Source of the DNA: Mycolicibacillus parakoreensis
Lineage (GTDB): Bacteria; Actinomycetota; Actinomycetes; Mycobacteriales; Mycobacteriaceae
Assembly: GCF_022370835.2 (NCBI RefSeq)
Contig: NZ_CP092365.1
Span: 3,720,001 to 3,784,000, forward strand
Direction of reading: 5' to 3'
DNA: 64,000 nt
A program made the translations under genes and the position numbers. Within the stretch, counting starts at the first letter, position 1; the number at the start of each line of letters is the position of its first letter. Positions 16,825 to 25,847 of the stretch are shown here, piece after piece. Below the pieces are notes generated by a model, which was not told where the DNA came from, did no database searches, and worked only from the letters and a program-made list of their open reading frames with translations.

Positions 16825-17124
16825 TCAGGAGCGAACCAGCCGGGCAATCGCCGCAGAGGCCTCCGCCAATTTCGTGTCGGCGTGCGCGCCGCCCTCGGCG
16901 GCGGCCCCGCTGACGCAGTGGCGCAGGTGCTCGTCGAGCAGACCCAGCGCCACCGAACGCAGGGCGCTGTTGACCGCACTGATCTGGGTGAGGATGTCGA
17001 TGCAGTACTTGTCGTCGTCGATCATCCGCGCGATGCCGCGCACCTGTCCCTCGATGCGGCGCAACCGCTTGGCGTAGGCGTCCTTGAGCTCGTCGTCAGC
17101 GGAATAACCGTGTGTACCAGGCAT
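16825..17124 (-). CDS. ricR: RicR, CsoR-family copper-sensing repressor
   Basis: A 99-residue all-alpha repressor. ATG 17124 was chosen because it follows the DUF305 stop (TGA-C-ATG); GTG 17133 is an alternative. The Cu(I) ligands of the family are all present: Cys41 (DDKYCIDIL), His66 and Cys70 (LLDEHLRHC). RLRRIEGQVRGIARM is the CsoR DNA-binding signature, and the C-terminus AEASAAIARLVRS matches RicR rather than CsoR. Apo-protein represses copper-defence genes; Cu(I) binding releases DNA. Predicted targets in this window are the dyads at 17791 (its own operon) and 21355 (mymT). Confidence 0.95.
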   Translation of the reverse strand: MPGTHGYSADDELKDAYAKRLRRIEGQVRGIARMIDDDKYCIDILTQISAVNSALRSVALGLLDEHLRHCVSGAAAEGGAHADTKLAEASAAIARLVRS

Positions 17125-17125
17125 G

Positions 17126-17773
17126 TCAGGCACCCATCATGTCGTTCATCTGGTCGATCTCGGCCTGCTGGACGGCGATGATGTTGGTGGCCAACGCCTT
17201 CGCGGCCGCGTTCTCCCCGTCGGAGATCTCGGTCTGCGACATCTGCACCGCCCCTTGGTGGTGAGAGATCATCGACTCCAACCACAGGGTGTCGAACTCA
17301 CTGCCCCGCAACGATTCCAGCCGCTCCAGCGTGGCCTGGTCGACCATCCCGGCCATGTCGGCGCCGTCGTGGTCCCCCTGTTGCTCCTCGGGCACCGGGA
17401 CGTCCCACTGCCGCAGCATGGCCTGCAGTTGGTCGATCTCGGGTTGCTGGGCCGCGCTGATCTCGCGCGCCAGCGTGATGACCGCGGCGTTGTCGGTGCG
17501 CTCGTCGACCAGGTCGGTCAGCGTGAGCGCCTGCCGGTGGTGCGGGATCATGTCGGTGGCGAACGTCACGTCGGCCGCGTTGTGGTTGGTCGGCACCGCC
17601 GCGTCGGCCGCGGTGGTCGCGACCGCCCCGTCGGTCACGGCGGTCTCGGCGGCCCCGGTGGTGTGCGCGGCGGCGCCGGGGTCCTCGCTCGACGCCGAGC
17701 ACCCGGCGAGCACGACGGCGGCCGCGGCGAACACCGCGGTGAGGCACAGGGGACGCAGGGCGAGACACTTCAT
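17126..17773 (-). CDS. DUF305 lipoprotein, likely periplasmic copper-binding
   Basis: A 215-residue lipoprotein: signal peptide with lipobox VLAGC (Cys about residue 26), a low-complexity Ala/Thr linker, then two DUF305-type repeats with the metal-binding-like motifs [10 protein letters not shown] and [13 protein letters not shown]. The C-terminus is Met-rich (QMNDMMGA). DUF305 proteins such as cyanobacterial CopM bind copper in the periplasm. Context agrees: ricR follows after one base, and a RicR-type dyad sits immediately upstream. An ATG at 17782 is an alternative start that would begin 8 bases from the dyad. Metal binding is inferred, not shown. Confidence 0.88.
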   Translation of the reverse strand: MKCLALRPLCLTAVFAAAAVVLAGCSASSEDPGAAAHTTGAAETAVTDGAVATTAADAAVPTNHNAADVTFATDMIPHHRQALTLTDLVDERTDNAAVITLAREISAAQQPEIDQLQAMLRQWDVPVPEEQQGDHDGADMAGMVDQATLERLESLRGSEFDTLWLESMISHHQGAVQMSQTEISDGENAAAKALATNIIAVQQAEIDQMNDMMGA

Positions 17774-17790
17774 GCGCGCCATGCTACCTG

Positions 17791-17807
17791 ATACCCCTGG
17801 CGGGTAT
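17791..17807. promoter_or_regulatory. RicR-type operator before DUF305-ricR (also near ilvD)
   Basis: The dyad ATACCC-CTGGC-GGGTAT matches the one before mymT (same six-base half-sites, same five-base spacing). On the minus strand a TATATA -10-like element (17805-17810) overlaps its edge, so bound repressor would block the DUF305-ricR promoter, giving autoregulation. ilvD starts 46 bases away in the other direction, with its own -10-like CATACT at 17840-17845, outside the dyad. Confidence 0.8.
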
Positions 17808-17852
17808 ATAAATGATTTTGGCGCGCCCTGTGGCGCGGGCATACTGGTGGCC

Positions 17853-19559
17853 ATGGCCGCAGACCGCACGTCCGCCGACATCAAACCGCGCAGCCGCGCC
17901 GTCACCGACGGGCTGGAGCGCACCGCCGCGCGCGGGATGCTGCGGGCGGTCGGCATGGGCGACGAGGACTTCGCCAAGCCGCAGATCGGGGTGGCGTCGT
18001 CGTGGAACGAGATCACCCCGTGCAACCTGTCGCTGGACCGGTTGGCCACCGCGGTCAAGGAGGGGGTGTTCGCCGCCGGCGGCTACCCGCTGGAGTTCGG
18101 AACGATCTCGGTCTCCGACGGCATCTCGATGGGCCACGAGGGCATGCACTTCTCGCTGGTGAGCCGCGAGGTGATCGCCGACAGCGTCGAGACCGTGATG
18201 TGCGCCGAACGCCTCGACGGCTCGGTGCTTCTGGCCGGCTGCGACAAGAGCCTGCCCGGGATGCTGATGGCCGCCGCCCGGCTGGACCTCGCGGCGGTCT
18301 TCCTCTACGCCGGATCCACCATGCCCGGCTACGCCCAACTCTCCGACGGCACCGAGCGCGAGGTGACGATCATCGACGCCTTCGAGGCGGTCGGGGCGTG
18401 TTCGCGGGGGTTGATGTCGCGCGAGGACGTCGCGATCATCGAACGCTCGATCTGCCCCGGCGAGGGCGCGTGTGGCGGGATGTACACCGCCAACACCATG
18501 GCCAGCGCCGCCGAGGCGCTGGGGATGTCGCTTCCGGGCAGCGCCTCCCCGCCGTCGGCGGACCGCCGCCGCGACGGATTCGCCCGGCGCAGCGGGCAGG
18601 CCGTGGTGGAGCTGCTGCGCCGCGGGATCACCGCCCGCGACATCTTGACCAAGCAGGCCTTCGAGAACGCGATCGCGGTGGTGATGGCCTTCGGCGGCTC
18701 GACCAACGCGGTGCTGCACCTGCTGGCGATCGCCCACGAGGCCGAGGTGGATCTGAGCTTGGCCGACTTCTCCCGGATCGGCGCCGAGGTGCCGCACCTG
18801 GCGGACGTGAAACCGTTTGGCGCCCATGTCATGTTCGACATCGACAAGATCGGCGGGGTGCCGGTGATGCTCAAGACCCTGCTGGAGGCCGGCCTGCTGC
18901 ACGGCGACGCGCTGACGGTCACCGGCAAGACGATGGCCGAGAACATCGCCGACCTCGATCCCCCGGTCGTCGACGGCAAGGTGGTGCACGCGCTGAGCAA
19001 CCCGATCCATCCCAGCGGCGGCATCACGATCCTGCACGGCTCGCTGGCCCCGGAGGGTGCGGTGGTCAAGTCGGCTGGCTTCGACACCGACGTGATCGAG
19101 GGCACCGCACGGGTTTTCGACGGTGAGCGAGCCGCGCTCGACGCCCTCGAGGACGGCACCATCGACGCCGGCGACGCGGTGGTGATCCGCTACGAGGGCC
19201 CCAAGGGCGGGCCCGGCATGCGCGAGATGCTGGCGATCACCGGGGCGATCAAGGGCGCCGGGCTCGGCAAGGACGTACTGCTGCTGACCGACGGGCGGTT
19301 CTCCGGGGGGACCACCGGGCTGTGCGTGGGCCACGTGGCCCCGGAGGCCGTCGACGCCGGGCCGATCGCGTTCGTGCGCGACGGCGACCCGATCCGTCTC
19401 GACGTCGCGCGCGGCAGCCTCGACGTGCTGGTCGACGCCGACGAGTTCGCGGCCCGCGCCGAGGGCTTCACCCCACCGGCCTCGCCGTACACCACCGGGG
19501 TGCTCGCCAAGTACCGCAAACTGGTGCACTCGGCGGCCACCGGCGCGATCTGCGGCTGA
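17853..19559 (+). CDS. ilvD: Dihydroxy-acid dehydratase IlvD
   Basis: Third common step of branched-chain amino-acid synthesis: dehydrates 2,3-dihydroxy-isovalerate and -methylvalerate, using an iron-sulfur cluster. 568 residues from ATG 17853; GTG 17847 is possible. Cluster-type cysteines are in ITPCNLS (Cys57), GCDKSLPG (Cys130) and [11 protein letters not shown] (Cys207). The C-terminal catalytic signatures [13 protein letters not shown] and [21 protein letters not shown] are intact. A CATACT hexamer ends 7 bases before the ATG and there is no Shine-Dalgarno, which suggests a leaderless mRNA. Iron-sulfur dehydratases are known copper targets, which makes its place beside ricR suggestive, but joint regulation is not shown. 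Confidence 0.97.
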   Translation: MAADRTSADIKPRSRAVTDGLERTAARGMLRAVGMGDEDFAKPQIGVASSWNEITPCNLSLDRLATAVKEGVFAAGGYPLEFGTISVSDGISMGHEGMHFSLVSREVIADSVETVMCAERLDGSVLLAGCDKSLPGMLMAAARLDLAAVFLYAGSTMPGYAQLSDGTEREVTIIDAFEAVGACSRGLMSREDVAIIERSICPGEGACGGMYTANTMASAAEALGMSLPGSASPPSADRRRDGFARRSGQAVVELLRRGITARDILTKQAFENAIAVVMAFGGSTNAVLHLLAIAHEAEVDLSLADFSRIGAEVPHLADVKPFGAHVMFDIDKIGGVPVMLKTLLEAGLLHGDALTVTGKTMAENIADLDPPVVDGKVVHALSNPIHPSGGITILHGSLAPEGAVVKSAGFDTDVIEGTARVFDGERAALDALEDGTIDAGDAVVIRYEGPKGGPGMREMLAITGAIKGAGLGKDVLLLTDGRFSGGTTGLCVGHVAPEAVDAGPIAFVRDGDPIRLDVARGSLDVLVDADEFAARAEGFTPPASPYTTGVLAKYRKLVHSAATGAICG

Positions 19560-19588
19560 GCCCGCCCGGCGCGGCCTACGCTGGTCTC

Positions 19589-20593
19589 ATGACGACGTCC
19601 GGTGGCGGCGATCTCGCCGATCGGCTCCGCCTCGACGTCCCGGTGGTCCAGGCCGGGATGGGCGGCGGCATCGCCGGGCCGCGGTTGGCCGGGGCGGTGG
19701 CCGCCGCCGGCGCGCTGGGCACCCTGGGACTGGCCGCCCCGGCGGAGCTGCGCGCGGCGATCGGCGCCGTGCGCGAGCACGCACCCGGGCGCGCCGTCGC
19801 GGTGAACCTGCTGATGCCGTTCGTGCGTCGGCACCACGTCCGGACCTGCATCGACGCCGGGATCGACGTGGCGGTGCTGGCTTTCCGCCCCCCGAGCGCC
19901 GCGCTGGTCGCCGCGTTGCGCGACGCCGGGATCGTCGTGATGGCCATGGTCGGCACCATCGCGCAGACCCGCGAGGCGGTCCGCGCCGGGGTCGACGCGG
20001 TGATCGCGCAGGGCCGCGAAGCCGGCGGGCACCTGGTCGGCACCCGCGCCGCACTGGATTTCCTGCCCGACGCGCTGGCCGCCGCCGACGGGCGGCCGGT
20101 GCTGCTCGCCGGCGGGATCGCCACCGCCGACGACACCGCCGCGGCGCTGGAGGCCGGCGCCGCCGCGGTGGTGGCCGGCACCCGGTTTCTGCTCACCGCG
20201 GAGTCCGGGGCGCACCCCGCCTACCGCAGCCGGGTCCTGGCCGCATCGGCCACGGTGGAGACCACCCTGTTCGGGCTCAGTTGGCCGCTGCGCCACCGGG
20301 TCGTCCCCAACGCGGCCACCAGCCGGTGGTGCCGGGCGGACGGCTCGGCACGGGCCCTGCCGGCGGCGGTCAACGCCGGGAGCTCACCGCTGGCCCGCGT
20401 CGCCGACCGGATCAGCGCGGTCGCCCCGCGGCTGCAGCGCGCCGCGCTGCCGCTGTTCAGCCCGGTTCCCCCGCGGGCCGACATGCCCGAGGCGGTGCTG
20501 GAGCGCGCCGCCCTGTACGCCGGGCAGACCGCGCTGCGCATCGACGCCGTCGTGTCGGCGGCGCAGGCGGTGCGCGCGCTCAGCCCTCGGTGA
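19589..20593 (+). CDS. Nitronate monooxygenase / 2-nitropropane dioxygenase-like flavoprotein
   Basis: A 334-residue TIM-barrel FMN enzyme of the NMO family. Visible: the N-terminal VPVVQAGMGGGIAGPRLAGAVAAAGALGTLG, central VDAVIAQGREAGGHLVG (the conserved histidine motif) and the phosphate-binding VLLAGGIATADD followed by GAAAVVAGTRFLLTAESGAH. The C-terminal 80 residues are less conserved. ATG 19589 is preceded by TACGCT ending 6 bases upstream and no Shine-Dalgarno. The family oxidises propionate 3-nitronate or reduces enoyl groups; the substrate cannot be told. The last 14 bases overlap the convergent O-methyltransferase gene. Confidence 0.87.
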   Translation: MTTSGGGDLADRLRLDVPVVQAGMGGGIAGPRLAGAVAAAGALGTLGLAAPAELRAAIGAVREHAPGRAVAVNLLMPFVRRHHVRTCIDAGIDVAVLAFRPPSAALVAALRDAGIVVMAMVGTIAQTREAVRAGVDAVIAQGREAGGHLVGTRAALDFLPDALAAADGRPVLLAGGIATADDTAAALEAGAAAVVAGTRFLLTAESGAHPAYRSRVLAASATVETTLFGLSWPLRHRVVPNAATSRWCRADGSARALPAAVNAGSSPLARVADRISAVAPRLQRAALPLFSPVPPRADMPEAVLERAALYAGQTALRIDAVVSAAQAVRALSPR

Positions 20594-21296
20594 CCAGCGC
20601 CATCGCAAAACCGTCCCAGCCCTTGGCCCCGACGGTCTGCAGGGCGGCGACCTCCAGGCGCGACTCGGCCCCCATCTGCTCGAGCACCTCCCGCGCGCCC
20701 CGGGTGGCGCGCTCGGCGTCGGAACCGGCGTCGGCGTCGGTGTCGGTGTCGATGATGCGGCCGTCGCGGATGACGTTGTCGACGATGATCACCGTGCCCG
20801 GACGGCTCAACTGCACCGCCCAGCGCAGGTAGGCGGTGTTGTTCTCCTTGTCGGCGTCGATGAACACCAGGTCGAACGGCTCCTCGTTCACCAGGTCCGG
20901 CAACGTCTCCAGCGCCGGGCCGACCAGCACGCGCACCCGCTCACCGAGTCCGGCGCGCTCCAGGTTGGCCCGCGCGACCTCGGCGTGGTGCGCGGCGTAC
21001 TCCAGGCTCACCACGGCACCGTCGGCACCGGCCGCCCGCGCCAGCCAGATGGTGCTGTAGCCGCCCAACGTGCCCACCTCCAGGATGCGGCGCGCACCGA
21101 GGGCGCGGGCCAAAAGGTGCAGAAACGCACCCTGCTGCGCGGAGACGGCGATCGCGGGCAGCCCCGCCGCGGCGCTGTTCTCCAGCGCGGCGGTCAGCAC
21201 CGGATCCTCGGCGATCAACAGCTCATCCAGCAGGCCGTCGACCTCGGAAGGGTCGGCCTCGGTAACGGATTCGGTCTCGGCGGAGTGCTGTCCCAT
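20580..21296 (-). CDS. SAM-dependent O-methyltransferase (Rv0187-like)
   Basis: A 238-residue class I methyltransferase of the caffeoyl-CoA/catechol O-methyltransferase family. Motif I is [18 protein letters not shown]; the acidic residue after strand 2 is in [31 protein letters not shown] is the diagnostic divalent-metal and SAM site; [15 protein letters not shown] holds further metal ligands. ATG 21296 was chosen over GTG 21302. The homologue Rv0187 is also beside the mymT locus in M. tuberculosis. The physiological acceptor is unknown. Confidence 0.92.
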   Translation of the reverse strand: MGQHSAETESVTEADPSEVDGLLDELLIAEDPVLTAALENSAAAGLPAIAVSAQQGAFLHLLARALGARRILEVGTLGGYSTIWLARAAGADGAVVSLEYAAHHAEVARANLERAGLGERVRVLVGPALETLPDLVNEEPFDLVFIDADKENNTAYLRWAVQLSRPGTVIIVDNVIRDGRIIDTDTDADAGSDAERATRGAREVLEQMGAESRLEVAALQTVGAKGWDGFAMALVTEG

Positions 21297-21354
21297 GCGC
21301 ACCAGCGTAGCGAAGCCCCCGGGCCCCCGGACCCCGACACGACCCCTTTACCCA

Positions 21355-21371
21355 ATACCCCTATGGGGTAT
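21355..21371. promoter_or_regulatory. RicR-type operator within the mymT promoter
   Basis: A perfect dyad, ATACCCC-TAT-GGGGTAT. It overlaps a likely -10 (TATACA, 21369-21374) and lies just after a -35-like TTTACC (21347-21352; 16-base spacer), a classic repressor position. The half-sites match the dyad at 17791. In M. tuberculosis mymT belongs to the RicR regulon. Confidence 0.85.
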
Positions 21372-21384
21372 ACAGTGGGGGCGC

Positions 21385-21401
21385 GGTACCCGCCGGGTAC
21401 C
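21385..21401. promoter_or_regulatory. Second dyad in the mymT leader (shorter spacing)
   Basis: GGTACCC-GCC-GGGTACC, a perfect inverted repeat between the predicted mymT promoter and its ribosome site. It shares the TACCC/GGGTA half-sites with the RicR dyads but has three instead of five bases between them. It could be a weaker operator or a leader-RNA hairpin. Confidence 0.5.
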
Positions 21402-21432
21402 CGAGGCGAAGTCCCCACCGAAGGAGGAGATC

Positions 21433-21582
21433 ATGACCAGCGAAACCACCGGAACGCTGTTGACCTGCAGCCACACCGGATGCGGGTGCCGGATGCGCAT
21501 CGAGGTCCCGTGCGAGTGCCCCGGCGCCGGACAGTCCTACCGGTGCACCTGCGGCGCCGACATGGTCCCGGTCGAGAGCTGA
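21433..21582 (+). CDS. mymT: MymT, mycobacterial copper metallothionein
   Basis: A 49-residue cysteine-rich protein that binds Cu(I) in a thiolate cluster and protects against copper. Seven cysteines are present: C12, C17, C19, C27, C29, C38 and C40, in the pattern TCSHTGCGC / PCEC / RCTC that identifies MymT. The Shine-Dalgarno AAGGAGGAGA (21421-21430) lies just before the ATG. A RicR-type operator overlaps the promoter about 60 bases upstream. It converges on the SprT-like gene (10-base gap). Very short, but composition, ribosome site and operator leave little doubt. Confidence 0.95.
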   Translation: MTSETTGTLLTCSHTGCGCRMRIEVPCECPGAGQSYRCTCGADMVPVES

Positions 21583-21592
21583 GGACCGGGGG

Positions 21593-22117
21593 TCACCGGC
21601 CCCCGAGGCGGACGCCCTCCTTGGCGTAGACGACCCGCAGCACGTGCCCGGCCTCCGGGCCCATCACCGATTCGGCCAGCAGGCACATCGTCGCGGCGAA
21701 CCGGGGCCCGTGCGCCGGCGGGTCCGGGCACAGGTGGTGGGCGATCTCGTGGAGCACCACGAGCTCGCGCAGCGCCCAGCCCCCCGCACCGGGGCCGGCC
21801 CCGGTGCGGGGGGGCACCGCGATCACCCCGGTGCCGGCGCGGTGCTCGTAGTGCGCGGCGCTCACGCCGCGGCGGGCCCGCACCGTCACCGGCGGCGCCT
21901 GCGGCCAGGCGTCGCGCACCGCGGGCAGGGCGAGGACGCGTTCGACGTAGCGGCGCACCGCGGCCAGTGAGGTGAACCGCGCCTCCGGCGGCAGCGTCAG
22001 CGAGGTGCCGAAGAACTCCAGCGTCCGGCCGCTGTGCTCGCCGGCCCGGGTGAAGAGGGTGCGCACGAACTCCTCGGCCGCATACACCTTGGCGCGCTGC
22101 ACATCCCGGGCGCTCAC
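21593..22117 (-). CDS. SprT-like putative zinc metalloprotein (TIGR04338 / Rv0185-like)
   Basis: A 174-residue protein. GTG 22117 overlaps the stop of the DUF2786 gene (GTGA), so the two are coupled. The zinc motif HEIAHH (LVVLHEIAHHLCPDPPAHGPRFAATM) resembles SprT and minimal gluzincin peptidases; the downstream HGPRF could supply the third ligand. No signal peptide, so it is cytoplasmic. The actinobacterial family is of unknown function and is regularly found next to DUF2786 genes, as in Rv0184-Rv0185. Confidence 0.87.
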   Translation of the reverse strand: MSARDVQRAKVYAAEEFVRTLFTRAGEHSGRTLEFFGTSLTLPPEARFTSLAAVRRYVERVLALPAVRDAWPQAPPVTVRARRGVSAAHYEHRAGTGVIAVPPRTGAGPGAGGWALRELVVLHEIAHHLCPDPPAHGPRFAATMCLLAESVMGPEAGHVLRVVYAKEGVRLGGR

Positions 22118-22875
22118 CGGCCCAGCGCGGTGCGGGCCGAGGCGAGTTCGGGGCCGTCGCCGAGGCGGGCACGCCGGCCGGCCCGGTCCCCGGCCCGGCG
22201 CGCCGCCGACGAGTAGCCCGCCGACGCGCGGGTCGCCCGCCAGGTGCCGCGGGCCTGCGACGCGCGGCGGTAGTGGTCGCGCAACTCGAGGTCCTTGTCG
22301 CGCAGCGCCAGCGCGGTGCCCGGCGCGGCGTCGGCCCGCTCGGAGGCCGCGCGGCGCACCTCCTCGCGCGCCTCGGCGAGGCGCTGGCCGATCCGGGCAC
22401 CGAACGCCAGCTGGAAGTTGAGCCGCGCGGTGATCGTCGCGGTGGGCCGGTGCGCCCCGGTGGCGATGTAGGCGTCGGAGGCGCGCACCATCTGTACCAC
22501 CAGACTCGCGTAGAGCGCATGGCTGGCGTCGATGTCCTCGGCGAACCCGTAGGCGAAGACGAACGTCGAGTTGGCCGCCACGTCGCAGCGCACGTCGTTG
22601 GCCGCCGCGATCACCACGAACAGCTGCACGTAGGTGCGCAGCCCCCGGGTCCCGGCGGTGCCGACGGTGATGGTGCGCTGGGTCGGGGCCTGCGCCGGGG
22701 AGCGGGTGCTCGCGTGGGCGCGGGCCACCGCGAGATCGATGGAGGTGGTGGTGGCCAACCGCTGCGCCGCCGCCATGAAGGCCTCGGCCTCGTGCGCATT
22801 GTCGGTGCCCTCGGCCTGGCGCAGCAGCGCCGCGATCCGCGCCAGCATCTTGTCGTCGTTCCCGTGGCCGCTCAT
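22114..22875 (-). CDS. DUF2786 domain protein (Rv0184-like)
   Basis: A 253-residue cytoplasmic protein. The N-terminal about 45 residues (MLARIAALLRQAEGTDNAHEAEAFMAAAQRL) are the DUF2786 helical pair. A larger helical region follows (YVQLFVVIAAANDVRCDVAANSTFVFAYGF, ASHALYASLVVQMVRASD), then a highly Arg/Ala-rich C-terminus. DUF2786 also occurs in phage and plasmid proteins and has no assigned activity. It is co-transcribed with the SprT-like gene, so the two probably act together. Confidence 0.86.
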   Translation of the reverse strand: MSGHGNDDKMLARIAALLRQAEGTDNAHEAEAFMAAAQRLATTTSIDLAVARAHASTRSPAQAPTQRTITVGTAGTRGLRTYVQLFVVIAAANDVRCDVAANSTFVFAYGFAEDIDASHALYASLVVQMVRASDAYIATGAHRPTATITARLNFQLAFGARIGQRLAEAREEVRRAASERADAAPGTALALRDKDLELRDHYRRASQARGTWRATRASAGYSSAARRAGDRAGRRARLGDGPELASARTALGR

Positions 22876-22908
22876 GGGTCCAACGTAGGCGCCGGCCCCG
22901 ACACCGCG

Positions 22909-23799
<891 letters not shown>

Positions 23800-23830
23800 T
23801 CACCGCGGCGCTCCCAGTAACCTGGCCCCC

Positions 23831-24604
23831 ATGGGGCGCGTGGCAGGCAAGGTGGCGTTGATCAGCGGCGGCGGGCGCGGCATGGGCGCCGCCCACGCGC
23901 GCGCGCTGATCGCCGAGGGCGCGCGGGTGGTCATCGGCGACGTCGTCGAGGACGAGGGCGCCAAACTCGTCGAGCAACTCGGCGAGCAGTTCGGCGACCG
24001 GGTCGACGACACCGGCGCGCCGGCGCTGTTCACCCGACTCGACGTCACCCGCCCCGACGACTGGCGGGCGGCGGTCGCGCTGGCCGTGCAGACCTTCGGC
24101 AAGCTCGACGTGCTGGTCAACAACGCCGGCATCGCCAACATCAACACGCTGGCGCAGTTCGACCTGGCGGCGTGGCAGAAGATCCTCGACGTCAACCTCA
24201 CCGGCACGTTTTTGGGCATGCAGGCCGCGGTGGAGCCGATGACCGCCGCCGGCGGCGGCTCGATCATCAACATCTCCTCGGTCGAGGGCATGCGCGGCAG
24301 CCCCGGGCTCTACGGCTACGTGGCGTCGAAGTTCGCGGTGCGGGGGCTGGCCAAGGCGGCGGCCGTGGAGCTGGCCGCGCACAACATCCGGGTCAACACG
24401 GTGCTGCCCGGGCTGGTCCGCACCCGGATGGCCATGGCGATCCCCGACGACTCGCTGCAGATCCCGCTGGGGCGCGCGGCGAAGTCCCCCGAGGTCGCCG
24501 CCTGTGTGCTCTACCTGGCCTCCGACGAGTCCTCCTACTCCACCGGGGCGGATTTCGTCGTCGACGGCGGATTGACCGCGGGCATCCCGCACAAGAATCC
24601 GTAG
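23831..24604 (+). CDS. Short-chain dehydrogenase/reductase, FabG3-like (hydroxysteroid type)
   Basis: A 257-residue SDR. Nucleotide site SGGGRGMG (residues 12-19), acidic GDVVEDEG (NAD preference), NNAGI, catalytic Ser in INISSVEGM and YGYVASK. The C-terminal VYLASDESSYSTGADFVVDGG-type ending is close to M. tuberculosis Rv2002 (FabG3, a 3-alpha/20-beta hydroxysteroid dehydrogenase). ATG 23831 has TAACCT ending 7 bases upstream and no Shine-Dalgarno. It occupies, with the next gene, the place of sigG in M. tuberculosis. The substrate is inferred only from similarity. Confidence 0.9.
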   Translation: MGRVAGKVALISGGGRGMGAAHARALIAEGARVVIGDVVEDEGAKLVEQLGEQFGDRVDDTGAPALFTRLDVTRPDDWRAAVALAVQTFGKLDVLVNNAGIANINTLAQFDLAAWQKILDVNLTGTFLGMQAAVEPMTAAGGGSIINISSVEGMRGSPGLYGYVASKFAVRGLAKAAAVELAAHNIRVNTVLPGLVRTRMAMAIPDDSLQIPLGRAAKSPEVAACVLYLASDESSYSTGADFVVDGGLTAGIPHKNP

Positions 24605-24645
24605 CACGGTATCGTCGCAGGTCATCGCTGTGACCGACGCCACGA

Positions 24646-24676
24646 TTGAAACACGTTCAGCATCCCTGGTTATGAT
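24646..24676 (+). promoter_or_regulatory. Likely promoter of NDMA-type alcohol dehydrogenase (leaderless)
   Basis: TTGAAA (24646-24651) and TATGAT (24671-24676) are separated by 19 bases, longer than usual. The -10 ends 8 bases before the ATG at 24685 and no Shine-Dalgarno is present, so transcription would begin at or next to the start codon. Confidence 0.5.
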
Positions 24677-24684
24677 CGCCAGTC

Positions 24685-25809
24685 ATGAAGACCAAGGGCG
24701 CACTGCTGTGGGAACTCAACCAGGGCTTCCGAGTCGACGAGATCGATCTGGGCGACCCGGTCGCCGGTGAGGTCCAGATCCGGGTGCATGCCGCCGGCAT
24801 GTGCCACTCCGACTACCACCTGAGCACCGGGGCCACCCCGATCGGGCTGCCGGCCCTCGGCGGCCACGAGGGCGCCGGGGTCATCACCAAGGTCGGCCCC
24901 GGCGTCACCGGACTCGCCGAGGGCGACCACGTCATCCTGGCGTTCATCCCGGCCTGCGGTGCCTGCCCGCCGTGCCTGCGGGGCTTCCGCTCGCTGTGCG
25001 ACCGGGGCGCGGTGCTGCTGGGCGGCAAGGCGATCGCCGACGACACCCACCGCATCCACGCCGGGCGCCACCCGGTCTTTCCGATGAACCTGCTGGGCAC
25101 CTTCGCGCCGTACATGACCGTGCACCAGGACTCGGTCGTCAAGATCGACCCGGACATCCCGTTCGAAGCCGCGGCGATCATGGGGTGCGCGGTGCCCACC
25201 GGTTTCGGCTCGGCCACCAACGTCGCGCAGGTCGCCCCCGGTGAGACGGTGATCGTCGTCGGGGTCGGCGGCATCGGGATGAGCGCGTTGCAGGGCGCGG
25301 TGCTCGCCGGGGCGCGCCACGTCATCGCCATCGACCCGGTGGCGGCCAAACGCGACGCCGCGGTCAAGTTCGGCGCCACCCACGTCTACCCGTCGATGGC
25401 CGAGGCGATCGCCCCGGTGATGGAACTGACCTGGGGGATCATGGCGCACAAGACGATCATCGCGGTCGGCGAGATGCGCGGCGAGATGGTCGAGGAGGCG
25501 ATGACGCTGACGGCCAAGACCGGCACCTGCGTGGTGACCGGCATGGGGTCGATGGTCGACGCCGACGTCAAGCTCAACCTGTTTCTGTTCACGATGCTGC
25601 AGAAGACCCTCAAGGGCAACATCTTCGGCGGCGGCAACTCCCACGTGGAGACCCCGCGGCTGGCGGGGCTGTACAAAGCCGGGCTGCTCAAGGTCGACGA
25701 GATGGTGACCGCCACCTACACCCTCGACGACATCAACGACGGCTATCAGGACATGATCGACGGCAAGAACATCCGCGGTGTGATCACCTTCGACGAATCC
25801 GACTGGTAG
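24685..25809 (+). CDS. NDMA-dependent zinc alcohol dehydrogenase (TIGR03989 type)
   Basis: A 374-residue medium-chain zinc dehydrogenase. Catalytic zinc ligands Cys40 (MCHSDYH) and His61/Glu62 (GGHEGAG); structural zinc cysteines in CGACPPCLRGFRSLC; Rossmann motif GVGGIGM. The early MKTKGALLWELNQGF and the late FLFTMLQKTLKGNIFGGGN are typical of actinobacterial nicotinoprotein-like dehydrogenases with tightly held NAD, assayed with N,N-dimethyl-4-nitrosoaniline. In vivo they often work with mycofactocin, but no mycofactocin genes are in this window. M. tuberculosis has related AdhB and AdhD elsewhere. Confidence 0.93.
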   Translation: MKTKGALLWELNQGFRVDEIDLGDPVAGEVQIRVHAAGMCHSDYHLSTGATPIGLPALGGHEGAGVITKVGPGVTGLAEGDHVILAFIPACGACPPCLRGFRSLCDRGAVLLGGKAIADDTHRIHAGRHPVFPMNLLGTFAPYMTVHQDSVVKIDPDIPFEAAAIMGCAVPTGFGSATNVAQVAPGETVIVVGVGGIGMSALQGAVLAGARHVIAIDPVAAKRDAAVKFGATHVYPSMAEAIAPVMELTWGIMAHKTIIAVGEMRGEMVEEAMTLTAKTGTCVVTGMGSMVDADVKLNLFLFTMLQKTLKGNIFGGGNSHVETPRLAGLYKAGLLKVDEMVTATYTLDDINDGYQDMIDGKNIRGVITFDESDW

Positions 25810-25847
25810 CGGCCGCAGCCCGATCGGCCCCCCGATACCCTGGGCCG

